Assembly (NCBI GenBank): GCA_964020085.1
Contig: OZ026600.1
Coordinates: 4,075,661-4,139,660, forward strand
Length of the DNA stretch: 64,000 nt
DNA from: Micromussa lordhowensis
Taxonomy: Eukaryota > Cnidaria > Anthozoa > Scleractinia > Lobophylliidae
Reading direction: 5' to 3'
In this document: one piece after another, positions 11,422-25,100 of the stretch
How positions within the stretch are numbered: position 1 is the first letter of the stretch
How the letters are laid out: each line of letters begins with the position of its first letter
The notes under the pieces: generated by a model
Told to the model about the DNA's origin: nothing
Databases searched by the model: none
The model's input: only the letters and a program-made list of their open reading frames with translations
Translations under genes and position numbers: made by a program

Positions 11422-11845
11422 CATTTTATCAAAGTTCCTTCCGACAGATTTAAGTCAGTTAGTGTACCACCGACCCTGCTCTTTTCCTTGGCAATATGCT
11501 CTTAAGATCACGAGTAGACGTGAGCTAATATAGCTAGCTTTTACTGTACAGAAAAGAGCTTTTCCTTGTCTCCGAGTCTATTAGACCTGTTTTAAAACAC
11601 AAATGGCTAAGGTGTTTACCCATTCTATTTTAAAGTGTATTTAACCACGTATCATTCAATGCCGCTGGAGGTGCTTTATCAAAAAAAGTTATCTGCCTAC
11701 AATGCCATCACACAAAATTAAATCAAATGAAATCAAATCAAGAAGCCAGTAGTTATTAACGTTACTTAAGACGTTGCAACAACACTTAAATATTCAATTG
11801 AAAAACGAACCTTTTAGAAGAAATTACCTTTTCGAATTTAATCGA
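11422..11845. mobile_element. Unique left interior of the TTAA element
   Basis: This lies between the left arm and the first tandem unit. Around 11560-11690 there is a diverged, shortened second copy of the inner arm sequence in the same orientation: 'aaccacgtatcattcaatg' followed by 'ctggaggtgctttatc' resembles 'gaccacgcaagtcacaatg' and 'ctggaggtggctta'. It ends at an internal TTAA (11846-11849), which is exactly where the tandem units begin. Confidence 0.55.
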
Positions 11846-13199
11846 TTAACCAAAACACGGTATAATGTTTTCTTTTTTATGCTCTAGGTTCACCGATGAC
11901 CAATCGCCTTCTCCGTGAATAGCTTTAGTCTTCGTTGTTAGTACATCAAGCCCGGGTCACTAATTATTCGACGAGAGTTAAAAAGTTGTCAAGTGGTCTT
12001 ATAGGGTTAAAAATGGCACTTTGCTAACCACGTGATTTACATCACCCAAACGCTCTCGGAAATGAGTTAAACGGTTTCTTCCATTTGACAAGAGTTGTAC
12101 TGCGAGGTATTTTTAACCGAAAAGAAATCTCCTCTCAGTTTTGATGATGCCAACTGCAGAATAGGCGAGATTACGGCAACGTGTCAACGCAACGGGATTG
12201 ATTAGCCAAAAAGTACTACCTTCTGGCAAGATGGCTTTGCGGAAGAATGCATGCAGAGATATTTCACTGAGGTGTGACTTGGCATGGTAGATATGTACGC
12301 ATGTTTCTAAACCTCCTTTAACTGCATTGATAGATCTGTGATGATACCAACTACAGAAATGGCGAGATGACGCAAATGTGATGACTCAACGACATAGATC
12401 AGCCAAACGGTAGTCAGTTTTTTTCGCAAGATTACTGTCTTTGCGCCAATTCAGTCGGCCGGGAAGAGTGGCAACAGCAGATGCGGGTATATTTTTTCTA
12501 AATTGCGAGAAGGAATGCTAGGTGTGTAAATAAATTCTAAGCCACCTCCGGTTGCATTGTGACTTGCGTGGTCAAAAACGCTATAAAATAAGCATCCATT
12601 AACCACGGGTGTTTGACTATAAAAAATCCCGGAGATCTCCGTTAACCACGGCCATTCAAACAAACTCCTTGCCCGGCATATTTGTAAGTGAAAGTGACGA
12701 TGTCGGCAAGATGTGTTTAGTGTCTGAAGACTCGGAAGCAAAGAAATGTTTTTGTTTCCCTTGTGCAGCACAAGGTTATTTGGCGACATCGACTTGTGGT
12801 GTTGCTGGCCTTTTTAACTGAAACAGTTAGGGCGGCTCATTAAGTTTTATGTGTCGGAAGGAACTCTTCCGCCTTCTACCAATTGATTTATATTTTAAGA
12901 TAATATATAAATCACTTAGTCTCGCTTTGATACCAAACAAAAAGTGCTCTTTCTGTGAGCGAATTTCTTGTTAGATTAGTGAGAATACGGCGCAAGAAAA
13001 AATCAACTGGCGATATTTTTAGCGAAATGCAGTTCTGAAGCCCTTTCTTACCCTGTATTAATATGACGGGGATCTTGCATGTGTATTTATTTTAGCGGCA
13101 ATTTTAAGTCTGCAAAGGAAAAGTAATATTCAGCCCACGAAGAAATAAAAACTCTTCTGCTCTTAATACTTGCACTTCTCCGTGTAACAAAGGCAGCCC
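11846..13199. mobile_element. Satellite unit 1 = right half of the founding TTAA element
   Basis: The founding element would be 10743-13199 (about 2.46 kb): left arm, interior, right arm ending GGCAGCCC, then TTAA. Unit 1 alone combines the 'gagttaaaaag' variant with the nine bases missing from the 1345-bp type, and has 'tataatg' where others have 'tataacg'. This is consistent with it being an edge copy, less homogenised than the rest. Confidence 0.65.
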
Positions 13200-16100
13200 T
13201 TAACCAAAACACGGTATAACGTTTTCTTTTTTATGCTCTAGGTTCACCGATGACCAATCGCCTTCTCCGTGAATAGCTTTAGTCTTCGTTGTTAGTACAT
13301 CAAGCCCGGGTCACTAATTATTCGACGAGAGTCTGAAAAAGTTGTCAAGTGGTCTTATAGGGTTAAAAATGGCACTTTGCTAACCACGTGATTTACATCA
13401 CCCAAACGCTCTCGGAAATGAGTTAAACGGTTTCTTCCATTTGACAAGAGTTGTACTGCGAGGTATTTTTAACCGAAAAGAAATCTCCTCTCAGTTTTGA
13501 TGATGCCAACTGCAGAATAGGAGAGATTACGGCAACGTGTCAACGCAACGGGATTGATTAGCCAAAAAGTACTACCTTCTGGCAAGATGGCTTTGCGGAA
13601 GAATGCATGCAGAGATATTTCACTGAGGTGTGACTTGGCATGGTAGATATGTACGCATGTTTCTAAACCTCCTTTAACTGCATTGATAGATCTGTGATGA
13701 TACCAACTACAGAAATGGCGAGATGACGCAAATGTGATGACTCATTGACATAGATCAGCCAAACGGTAGTCAGTTTTTTTCGCAAGATTACTATCTTTGC
13801 GCCAATTCAGTCGGCCGGGAAGAGTGGCAACAGCAGATGCGGGTATATTTTTTCTAAATTGCGAGAAGGAATGCTAGGTGTGTAAATAAATTCTAAGCCA
13901 CCTCCGGTTGCATTGTGACTTGCGTGGTCAAAAACGCTATAAAATAAGCATCCATTAACCACGGGTGTTTGACTATAAAAAATCCCGGAGATCTCCGTTA
14001 ACCACGGCCATTCAAACAAACTCCTTGCCCGGCATATTTGTAAGTGAAAGTGACGATGTCGGCAAGATGTGTTTAGTGTCTGAAGACTCGGAAGCAAAGA
14101 AATGTTTTTGTTTCCCTTGTGCAGCACAAGGTTATTTGGCGACATCGACTTGTGGTGTTGCTGGCCTTTTTAACTGAAACAGTTAGGGCGGCTCATTAAG
14201 TTTTATGTGTCGGGAGGAACTCTTCCGCCTTCTACCAATTGCTTTATATTTTAAGATAATATATAAATCACTTAGTCTCGCTTTGATACCAAACAAAAAG
14301 TGCTCTTTCTGTGAGCGAATTTCTTGTTAGATTAGTGAGAATACGGCGCAAGAAAAAATCAACTGGCGATATTTTTAGCGAAATGCAGTTCTGAAGCCCT
14401 TTCTTACCCTGTATTTATATGACGGGGATCTTGCATGTGTATTTATTTTAGCGGCAATTTTAAGTCTGCAAAGGAAAAGTAATATTCAGCCCACGAAGAA
14501 ATAAAAACTCTTCTGCTCTTAATACTTGCACTTCTCCGTGTAACAAAGGCAGCCCTTAACCAAAACACGGTATAACGTTTTCTTTTTTATGCTCTAGGTT
14601 CACCGATGACCAATCGCCTTCTCCGTGAATAGCTTTAGTCTTCGTTGTTAGTACATCAGGCCCGGGTCACTAATTATTCGACGAGAGTTAAAAAGTTGTC
14701 AAGTGGTCTTATAGGGTTAAAAATGGCACTTTGCTAACCACGTGATTTACATCACCCAAACGCTCTCGGAAATGAGTTAAACGGTTTCTTCCATTTGACA
14801 AGAGTTGTACTGCGAGGTATTTTTAACCGAAAAGAAATCTCCTCTCAGTTTTAATGATGCCAACTGCAGAATAGGCGAGATTACGGCAACGTGTCAACGC
14901 AACGGGATTGATTAGCCAAAAAGTACTACCTTCTGGCAAGATGGCTTTGCGGAAGAATGCATGCAGAGATATTTCACTGAGGTGTGACTTGGCATGGTAG
15001 ATATGTACGCATGTTTCTAAACCTCCTTTAACTGCATTGATAGATCTGTGATGATACCAACTACAGAAATGGCGAGATGACGCAAATGTGATGACTCAAC
15101 GACATAGATCAGCCAAACGGTAGTCAGTTTTTTTCGCAAGATTACTATCTTTGCGCCAATTCAGTCGGCCGGGAAGAGTGGCAACAGCAGATGCGGGTAT
15201 ATTTTTTCTAAATTGCGAGAAGGAATGCTAGGTGTGTAAATAAATTCTAAGCCACCTCCGGTTGCATTGTGACTTGCGTGGTCAAAAACGCTATAAAATA
15301 AGCATCCATTAACCACGGGTGTTTGACTATAAAAAATCCCGGTTAACCACGGCCATTCAAACAAACTCCTTGCCCGGCATATTTGTAAGTGAAAGTGACG
15401 ATGTCGGCAAGATGTGTTTAGTGTCTGAAGACTCGGAAGCAAAGAAATGTTTTTGTTTCCCTTGTGCAGCACAAGGTTATTTGGCGACATCGACTTGTGG
15501 TGTTGCTGGCCTTTTTAACTGAAACAGTTAGGGCGGCTCATTAAGTTTTATGTGTCGGAAGGAACTCTTCCGCCTTCTACCAATTGATTTATATTTTAAG
15601 AAAGTATATAAATCACTTAGTCTCGCTTTGATACCAAACAAAAAGTGCTCTTTCTGTGAACGAATTTCTTGTTAGATTAGTGAGAATACGGCGCAAGAAA
15701 AAATCAACTGGCGATATTTTTAGCGAAATGCAGTTCTGAAGCCCTTTCTTACCCTGTATTAATATGACGGGGATCTTGCATGTGTATTTATTTTAGCGGC
15801 AATTTTAAGTCTGCAAAGGAAAAGTAATATTCAGCCCACGAAGAAATAAAAACTCTTCTGCTCTTAATACTTGCACTTCTCCGTGTAACAAAGGCAGCCC
15901 TTAACCAAAACACGGTATAACGTTTTCTTTTTTATGCTCTAGGTTCACCGATGACCAATCGCCTTCTCCGTGAATAGCTTTAGTCTTCGTTGTTAGTACA
16001 TCAAGCCCGGGTCACTAATTATTCGACGAGAGTCTGAAAAAGTTGTCAAGTGGTCTTATAGGGTTAAAAATGGCACTTTGCTAACCACGTGATTTACATC

Positions 16101-19100
16101 ACCCAAACGCTCTCGGAAATGAGTTAAACGGTTTCTTCCATTTGACAAGAGTTGTACTGCGAGGTATTTTTAACCGAAAAGAAATCTCCTCTCAGTTTTA
16201 ATGATGCCAACTGCAGAATAGGCGAGATTACGGCAACGTGTCAACGCAACGGGATTGATTAGCCAAAAAGTACTACCTTCTGGCAAGATGGCTTTGCGGA
16301 AGAATGCATGCAGAGATATTTCACTGAGGTGTGACTTGGCATGGTAGATATGTACGCATGTTTCTAAACCTCCTTTAACTGCATTGATAGATCTGTGATG
16401 ATACCAACTACAGAAATGGCGAGATGACGCAAATGTGATGACTCATTGACATAGATCAGCCAAACGGTAGTCAGTTTTTTTCGCAAGATTACTATCTTTG
16501 CGCCAATTCAGTCGGCCGGGAAGAGTGGCAACAGCAGATGCGGGTATATTTTTTCTAAATTGCGAGAAGGAATGCTAGGTGTGTAAATAAATTCTAAGCC
16601 ACCTCCGGTTGCATTGTGACTTGCGTGGTCAAAAACGCTATAAAATAAGCATCCATTAACCACGGGTGTTTGACTATAAAAAATCCCGGAGATCTCCGTT
16701 AACCACGGCCATTCAAACAAACTCCTTGCCCGGCATATTTGTAAGTGAAAGTGACGATGTCGGCAAGATGTGTTTAGTGTCTGAAGACTCGGAAGCAAAG
16801 AAATGTTTTTGTTTCCCTTGTGCAGCACAAGGTTATTTGGCGACATCGACTTGTGGTGTTGCTGGCCTTTTTAACTGAAACAGTTAGGGCGGCTCATTAA
16901 GTTTTATGTGTCGGAAGGAACTCTTCCGCCTTCTACCAATTGATTTATATTTTAAGAAAGTATATAAATCACTTAGTCTCGCTTTGATACCAAACAAAAA
17001 GTGCTCTTTCTGTGAACGAATTTCTTGTTAGATTAGTGAGAATACGGCGCAAGAAAAAATCAACTGGCGATATTTTTAGCGAAATGCAGTTCTGAAGCCC
17101 TTTCTTACCCTGTATTAATATGACGGGGATCTTGCATGTGTATTTATTTTAGCGGCAATTTTAAGTCTGCAAAGGAAAAGTAATATTCAGCCCACGAAGA
17201 AATAAAAACTCTTCTGCTCTTAATACTTGCACTTCTCCGTGTAACAAAGGCAGCCCTTAACCAAAACACGGTATAACGTTTTATTTTTTATGCTCTAGGT
17301 TCACCGATGACCAATCGCCTTCTCCGTGAATAGCTTTAGTCTTCGTTGTTAGTACATCAAGCCCGGGTCACTAATTATTCGACGAGAGTCTGAAAAAGTT
17401 GTCAAGTGGTCTTATAGGGTTAAAAATGGCACTTTGCTAACCACGTGATTTACATCACCCAAACGCTCTCGGAAATGAGTTAAACGGTTTCTTCCATTTG
17501 ACAAGAGTTGTACTGCGAGGTATTTTTAACCGAAAAGAAATCTCCTCTCAGTTTTAATGATGCCAACTGCAGAATAGGCGAGATTACGGCAACGTGTCAA
17601 CGCAACGGGATTGATTAGCCAAAAAGTACTACCTTCTGGCAAGATGGCTTTGCGGAAGAATGCATGCAGAGATATTTCACTGAGGTGTGACTTGGCATGG
17701 TAGATATGTACGCATGTTTCTAAACCTCCTTTAACTGCATTGATAGATCTGTGATGATACCAACTACAGAAATGGCGAGATGACGCAAATGTGATGACTC
17801 ATTGACATAGATCAGCCAAACGGTAGTCAGTTTTTTTCGCAAGATTACTATCTTTGCGCCAATTCAGTCGGCCGGGAAGAGTGGCAACAGCAGATGCGGG
17901 TATATTTTTTCTAAATTGCGAGAAGGAATGCTAGGTGTGTAAATAAATTCTAAGCCACCTCCGGTTGCATTGTGACTTGCGTGGTCAAAAACGCTATAAA
18001 ATAAGCATCCATTAACCACGGGTGTTTGACTATAAAAAATCCCGGAGATCTCCGTTAACCACGGCCATTCAAACAAACTCCTTGCCCGGCATATTTGTAA
18101 GTGAAAGTGACGATGTCGGCAAGATGTGTTTAGTGTCTGAAGACTCGGAAGCAAAGAAATGTTTTTGTTTCCCTTGTGCAGCACAAGGTTATTTGGCGAC
18201 ATCGACTTGTGGTGTTGCTGGCCTTTTTAACTGAAACAGTTAGGGCGGCTCATTAAGTTTTATGTGTCGGGAGGAACTCTTCCGCCTTCTACCAATTGAT
18301 TTATATTTTAAGATAATATATAAATCACTTAGTCTCGCTTTGATACCAAACAAAAAGTGCTCTTTCTGTGAGCGAATTTCTTGTTAGATTAGTGAGAATA
18401 CGGCGCAAGAAAAAATCAACTGGCGATATTTTTAGCGAAATGCAGTTCTGAAGCCCTTTCTTACCCTGTATTTATATGACGGGGATCTTGCATGTGTATT
18501 TATTTTAGCGGCAATTTTAAGTCTGCAAAGGAAAAGTAATATTCAGCCCACGAAGAAATAAAAACTCTTCTGCTCTTAATACTTGCACTTCTCCGTGTAA
18601 CAAAGGCAGCCCTTAACCAAAACACGGTATAACGTTTTATTTTTTATGCTCTAGGTTCACCGATGACCAATCGCCTTCTCCGTGAATAGCTTTAGTCTTC
18701 GTTGTTAGTACATCAGGCCCGGGTCACTAATTATTCGACGAGAGTTAAAAAGTTGTCAAGTGGTCTTATAGGGTTAAAAATGGCACTTTGCTAACCACGT
18801 GATTTACATCACCCAAACGCTCTCGGAAATGAGTTAAACGGTTTCTTCCATTTGACAAGAGTTGTACTGCGAGGTATTTTTAACCGAAAAGAAATCTCCT
18901 CTCAGTTTTAATGATGCCAACTGCAGAATAGGCGAGATTACGGCAACGTGTCAACGCAACGGGATTGATTAGCCAAAAAGTACTACCTTCTGGCAAGATG
19001 GCTTTGCGGAAGAATGCATGCAGAGATATTTCACTGAGGTGTGACTTGGCATGGTAGATATGTACGCATGTTTCTAAACCTCCTTTAACTGCATTGATAG

Positions 19101-22100
19101 ATCTGTGATGATACCAACTACAGAAATGGCGAGATGACGCAAATGTGATGACTCAACGACATAGATCAGCCAAACGGTAGTCAGTTTTTTTCGCAAGATT
19201 ACTATCTTTGCGCCAATTCAGTCGGCCGGGAAGAGTGGCAACAGCAGATGCGGGTATATTTTTTCTAAATTGCGAGAAGGAATGCTAGGTGTGTAAATAA
19301 ATTCTAAGCCACCTCCGGTTGCATTGTGACTTGCGTGGTCAAAAACGCTATAAAATAAGCATCCATTAACCACGGGTGTTTGACTATAAAAAATCCCGGT
19401 TAACCACGGCCATTCAAACAAACTCCTTGCCCGGCATATTTGTAAGTGAAAGTGACGATGTCGGCAAGATGTGTTTAGTGTCTGAAGACTCGGAAGCAAA
19501 GAAATGTTTTTGTTTCCCTTGTGCAGCACAAGGTTATTTGGCGACATCGACTTGTGGTGTTGCTGGCCTTTTTAACTGAAACAGTTAGGGCGGCTCATTA
19601 AGTTTTATGTGTCGGAAGGAACTCTTCCGCCTTCTACCAATTGATTTATATTTTAAGAAAGTATATAAATCACTTAGTCTCGCTTTGATACCAAACAAAA
19701 AGTGCTCTTTCTGTGAACGAATTTCTTGTTAGATTAGTGAGAATACGGCGCAAGAAAAAATCAACTGGCGATATTTTTAGCGAAATGCAGTTCTGAAGCC
19801 CTTTCTTACCCTGTATTAATATGACGGGGATCTTGCATGTGTATTTATTTTAGCGGCAATTTTAAGTCTGCAAAGGAAAAGTAATATTCAGCCCACGAAG
19901 AAATAAAAACTCTTCTGCTCTTAATACTTGCACTTCTCCGTGTAACAAAGGCAGCCCTTAACCAAAACACGGTATAACGTTTTATTTTTTATGCTCTAGG
20001 TTCACCGATGACCAATCGCCTTCTCCGTGAATAGCTTTAGTCTTCGTTGTTAGTACATCAAGCCCGGGTCACTAATTATTCGACGAGAGTCTGAAAAAGT
20101 TGTCAAGTGGTCTTATAGGGTTAAAAATGGCACTTTGCTAACCACGTGATTTACATCACCCAAACGCTCTCGGAAATGAGTTAAACGGTTTCTTCCATTT
20201 GACAAGAGTTGTACTGCGAGGTATTTTTAACCGAAAAGAAATCTCCTCTCAGTTTTAATGATGCCAACTGCAGAATAGGCGAGATTACGGCAACGTGTCA
20301 ACGCAACGGGATTGATTAGCCAAAAAGTACTACCTTCTGGCAAGATGGCTTTGCGGAAGAATGCATGCAGAGATATTTCACTGAGGTGTGACTTGGCATG
20401 GTAGATATGTACGCATGTTTCTAAACCTCCTTTAACTGCATTGATAGATCTGTGATGATACCAACTACAGAAATGGCGAGATGACGCAAATGTGATGACT
20501 CATTGACATAGATCAGCCAAACGGTAGTCAGTTTTTTTCGCAAGATTACTATCTTTGCGCCAATTCAGTCGGCCGGGAAGAGTGGCAACAGCAGATGCGG
20601 GTATATTTTTTCTAAATTGCGAGAAGGAATGCTAGGTGTGTAAATAAATTCTAAGCCACCTCCGGTTGCATTGTGACTTGCGTGGTCAAAAACGCTATAA
20701 AATAAGCATCCATTAACCACGGGTGTTTGACTATAAAAAATCCCGGAGATCTCCGTTAACCACGGCCATTCAAACAAACTCCTTGCCCGGCATATTTGTA
20801 AGTGAAAGTGACGATGTCGGCAAGATGTGTTTAGTGTCTGAAGACTCGGAAGCAAAGAAATGTTTTTGTTTCCCTTGTGCAGCACAAGGTTATTTGGCGA
20901 CATCGACTTGTGGTGTTGCTGGCCTTTTTAACTGAAACAGTTAGGGCGGCTCATTAAGTTTTATGTGTCGGGAGGAACTCTTCCGCCTTCTACCAATTGA
21001 TTTATATTTTAAGATAATATATAAATCACTTAGTCTCGCTTTGATACCAAACAAAAAGTGCTCTTTCTGTGAGCGAATTTCTTGTTAGATTAGTGAGAAT
21101 ACGGCGCAAGAAAAAATCAACTGGCGATATTTTTAGCGAAATGCAGTTCTGAAGCCCTTTCTTACCCTGTATTTATATGACGGGGATCTTGCATGTGTAT
21201 TTATTTTAGCGGCAATTTTAAGTCTGCAAAGGAAAAGTAATATTCAGCCCACGAAGAAATAAAAACTCTTCTGCTCTTAATACTTGCACTTCTACGTGTA
21301 ACAAAGGCAGCCCTTAACCAAAACACGGTATAACGTTTTCTTTTTTATGCTCTAGGTTCACCGATGACCAATCGCCTTCTCCGTGAATAGCTTTAGTCTT
21401 CGTTGTTAGTACATCAAGCCCGGGTCACTAATTATTCGACGAGAGTCTGAAAAAGTTGTCAAGTGGTCTTATAGGGTTAAAAATGGCACTTTGCTAACCA
21501 CGTGATTTACATCACCCAAACGCTCTCGGAAATGAGTTAAACGGTTTCTTCCATTTGACAAGAGTTGTACTGCGAGGTATTTTTAACCGAAAAGAAATCT
21601 CCTCTCAGTTTTGATGATGCCAACTGCAGAATAGGAGAGATTACGGCAACGTGTCAACGCAACGGGATTGATTAGCCAAAAAGTACTACCTTCTGGCAAG
21701 ATGGCTTTGCGGAAGAATGCATGCAGAGATATTTCACTGAGGTGTGACTTGGCATGGTAGATATGTACGCATGTTTCTAAACCTCCTTTAACTGCATTGA
21801 TAGATCTGTGATGATACCAACTACAGAAATGGCGAGATGACGCAAATGTGATGACTCATTGACATAGATCAGCCAAACGGTAGTCAGTTTTTTTCGCAAG
21901 ATTACTATCTTTGCGCCAATTCAGTCGGCCGGGAAGAGTGGCAACAGCAGATGCGGGTATATTTTTTCTAAATTGCGAGAAGGAATGCTAGGTGTGTAAA
22001 TAAATTCTAAGCCACCTCCGGTTGCATTGTGACTTGCGTGGTCAAAAACGCTATAAAATAAGCATCCATTAACCACGGGTGTTTGACTATAAAAAATCCC

Positions 22101-25100
22101 GGAGATCTCCGTTAACCACGGCCATTCAAACAAACTCCTTGCCCGGCATATTTGTAAGTGAAAGTGACGATGTCGGCAAGATGTGTTTAGTGTCTGAAGA
22201 CTCGGAAGCAAAGAAATGTTTTTGTTTCCCTTGTGCAGCACAAGGTTATTTGGCGACATCGACTTGTGGTGTTGCTGGCCTTTTTAACTGAAACAGTTAG
22301 GGCGGCTCATTAAGTTTTATGTGTCGGGAGGAACTCTTCCGCCTTCTACCAATTGCTTTATATTTTAAGATAATATATAAATCACTTAGTCTCGCTTTGA
22401 TACCAAACAAAAAGTGCTCTTTCTGTGAGCGAATTTCTTGTTAGATTAGTGAGAATACGGCGCAAGAAAAAATCAACTGGCGATATTTTTAGCGAAATGC
22501 AGTTCTGAAGCCCTTTCTTACCCTGTATTTATATGACGGGGATCTTGCATGTGTATTTATTTTAGCGGCAATTTTAAGTCTGCAAAGGAAAAGTAATATT
22601 CAGCCCACGAAGAAATAAAAACTCTTCTGCTCTTAATACTTGCACTTCTCCGTGTAACAAAGGCAGCCCTTAACCAAAACACGGTATAACGTTTTCTTTT
22701 TTATGCTCTAGGTTCACCGATGACCAATCGCCTTCTCCGTGAATAGCTTTAGTCTTCGTTGTTAGTACATCAGGCCCGGGTCACTAATTATTCGACGAGA
22801 GTTAAAAAGTTGTCAAGTGGTCTTATAGGGTTAAAAATGGCACTTTGCTAACCACGTGATTTACATCACCCAAACGCTCTCGGAAATGAGTTAAACGGTT
22901 TCTTCCATTTGACAAGAGTTGTACTGCGAGGTATTTTTAACCGAAAAGAAATCTCCTCTCAGTTTTAATGATGCCAACTGCAGAATAGGCGAGATTACGG
23001 CAACGTGTCAACGCAACGGGATTGATTAGCCAAAAAGTACTACCTTCTGGCAAGATGGCTTTGCGGAAGAATGCATGCAGAGATATTTCACTGAGGTGTG
23101 ACTTGGCATGGTAGATATGTACGCATGTTTCTAAACCTCCTTTAACTGCATTGATAGATCTGTGATGATACCAACTACAGAAATGGCGAGATGACGCAAA
23201 TGTGATGACTCAACGACATAGATCAGCCAAACGGTAGTCAGTTTTTTTCGCAAGATTACTATCTTTGCGCCAATTCAGTCGGCCGGGAAGAGTGGCAACA
23301 GCAGATGCGGGTATATTTTTTCTAAATTGCGAGAAGGAATGCTAGGTGTGTAAATAAATTCTAAGCCACCTCCGGTTGCATTGTGACTTGCGTGGTCAAA
23401 AACGCTATAAAATAAGCATCCATTAACCACGGGTGTTTGACTATAAAAAATCCCGGTTAACCACGGCCATTCAAACAAACTCCTTGCCCGGCATATTTGT
23501 AAGTGAAAGTGACGATGTCGGCAAGATGTGTTTAGTGTCTGAAGACTCGGAAGCAAAGAAATGTTTTTGTTTCCCTTGTGCAGCACAAGGTTATTTGGCG
23601 ACATCGACTTGTGGTGTTGCTGGCCTTTTTAACTGAAACAGTTAGGGCGGCTCATTAAGTTTTATGTGTCGGAAGGAACTCTTCCGCCTTCTACCAATTG
23701 ATTTATATTTTAAGAAAGTATATAAATCACTTAGTCTCGCTTTGATACCAAACAAAAAGTGCTCTTTCTGTGAACGATTTTCTTGTTAGATTAGTGAGAA
23801 TACGGCGCAAGAAAAAATCAACTGGCGATATTTTTAGCGAAATGCAGTTCTGAAGCCCTTTCTTACCCTGTATTAATATGACGGGGATCTTGCATGTGTA
23901 TTTATTTTAGCGGCAATTTTAAGTCTGCAAAGGAAAAGTAATATTCAGCCCACGAAGAAATAAAAACTCTTCTGCTCTTAATACTTGCACTTCTCCGTGT
24001 AACAAAGGCAGCCCTTAACCAAAACACGGTATAACGTTTTATTTTTTATGCTCTAGGTTCACCGATGACCAATCGCCTTCTCCGTGAATAGCTTTAGTCT
24101 TCGTTGTTAGTACATCAAGCCCGGGTCACTAATTATTCGACGAGAGTCTGAAAAAGTTGTCAAGTGGTCTTATAGGGTTAAAAATGGCACTTTGCTAACC
24201 ACGTGATTTACATCACCCAAACGCTCTCGGAAATGAGTTAAACGGTTTCTTCCATTTGACAAGAGTTGTACTGCGAGGTATTTTTAACCGAAAAGAAATC
24301 TCCTCTCAGTTTTAATGATGCCAACTGCAGAATAGGCGAGATTACGGCAACGTGTCAACGCAACGGGATTGATTAGCCAAAAAGTACTACCTTCTGGCAA
24401 GATGGCTTTGCGGAAGAATGCATGCAGAGATATTTCACTGAGGTGTGACTTGGCATGGTAGATATGTACGCATGTTTCTAAACCTCCTTTAACTGCATTG
24501 ATAGATCTGTGATGATACCAACTACAGAAATGGCGAGATGACGCAAATGTGATGACTCATTGACATAGATCAGCCAAACGGTAGTCAGTTTTTTTCGCAA
24601 GATTACTATCTTTGCGCCAATTCAGTCGGCCGGGAAGAGTGGCAACAGCAGATGCGGGTATATTTTTTCTAAATTGCGAGAAGGAATGCTAGGTGTGTAA
24701 ATAAATTCTAAGCCACCTCCGGTTGCATTGTGACTTGCGTGGTCAAAAACGCTATAAAATAAGCATCCATTAACCACGGGTGTTTGACTATAAAAAATCC
24801 CGGAGATCTCCGTTAACCACGGCCATTCAAACAAACTCCTTGCCCGGCATATTTGTAAGTGAAAGTGACGATGTCGGCAAGATGTGTTTAGTGTCTGAAG
24901 ACTCGGAAGCAAAGAAATGTTTTTGTTTCCCTTGTGCAGCACAAGGTTATTTGGCGACATCGACTTGTGGTGTTGCTGGCCTTTTTAACTGAAACAGTTA
25001 GGGCGGCTCATTAAGTTTTATGTGTCGGGAGGAACTCTTCCGCCTTCTACCAATTGATTTATATTTTAAGATAATATATAAATCACTTAGTCTCGCTTTG

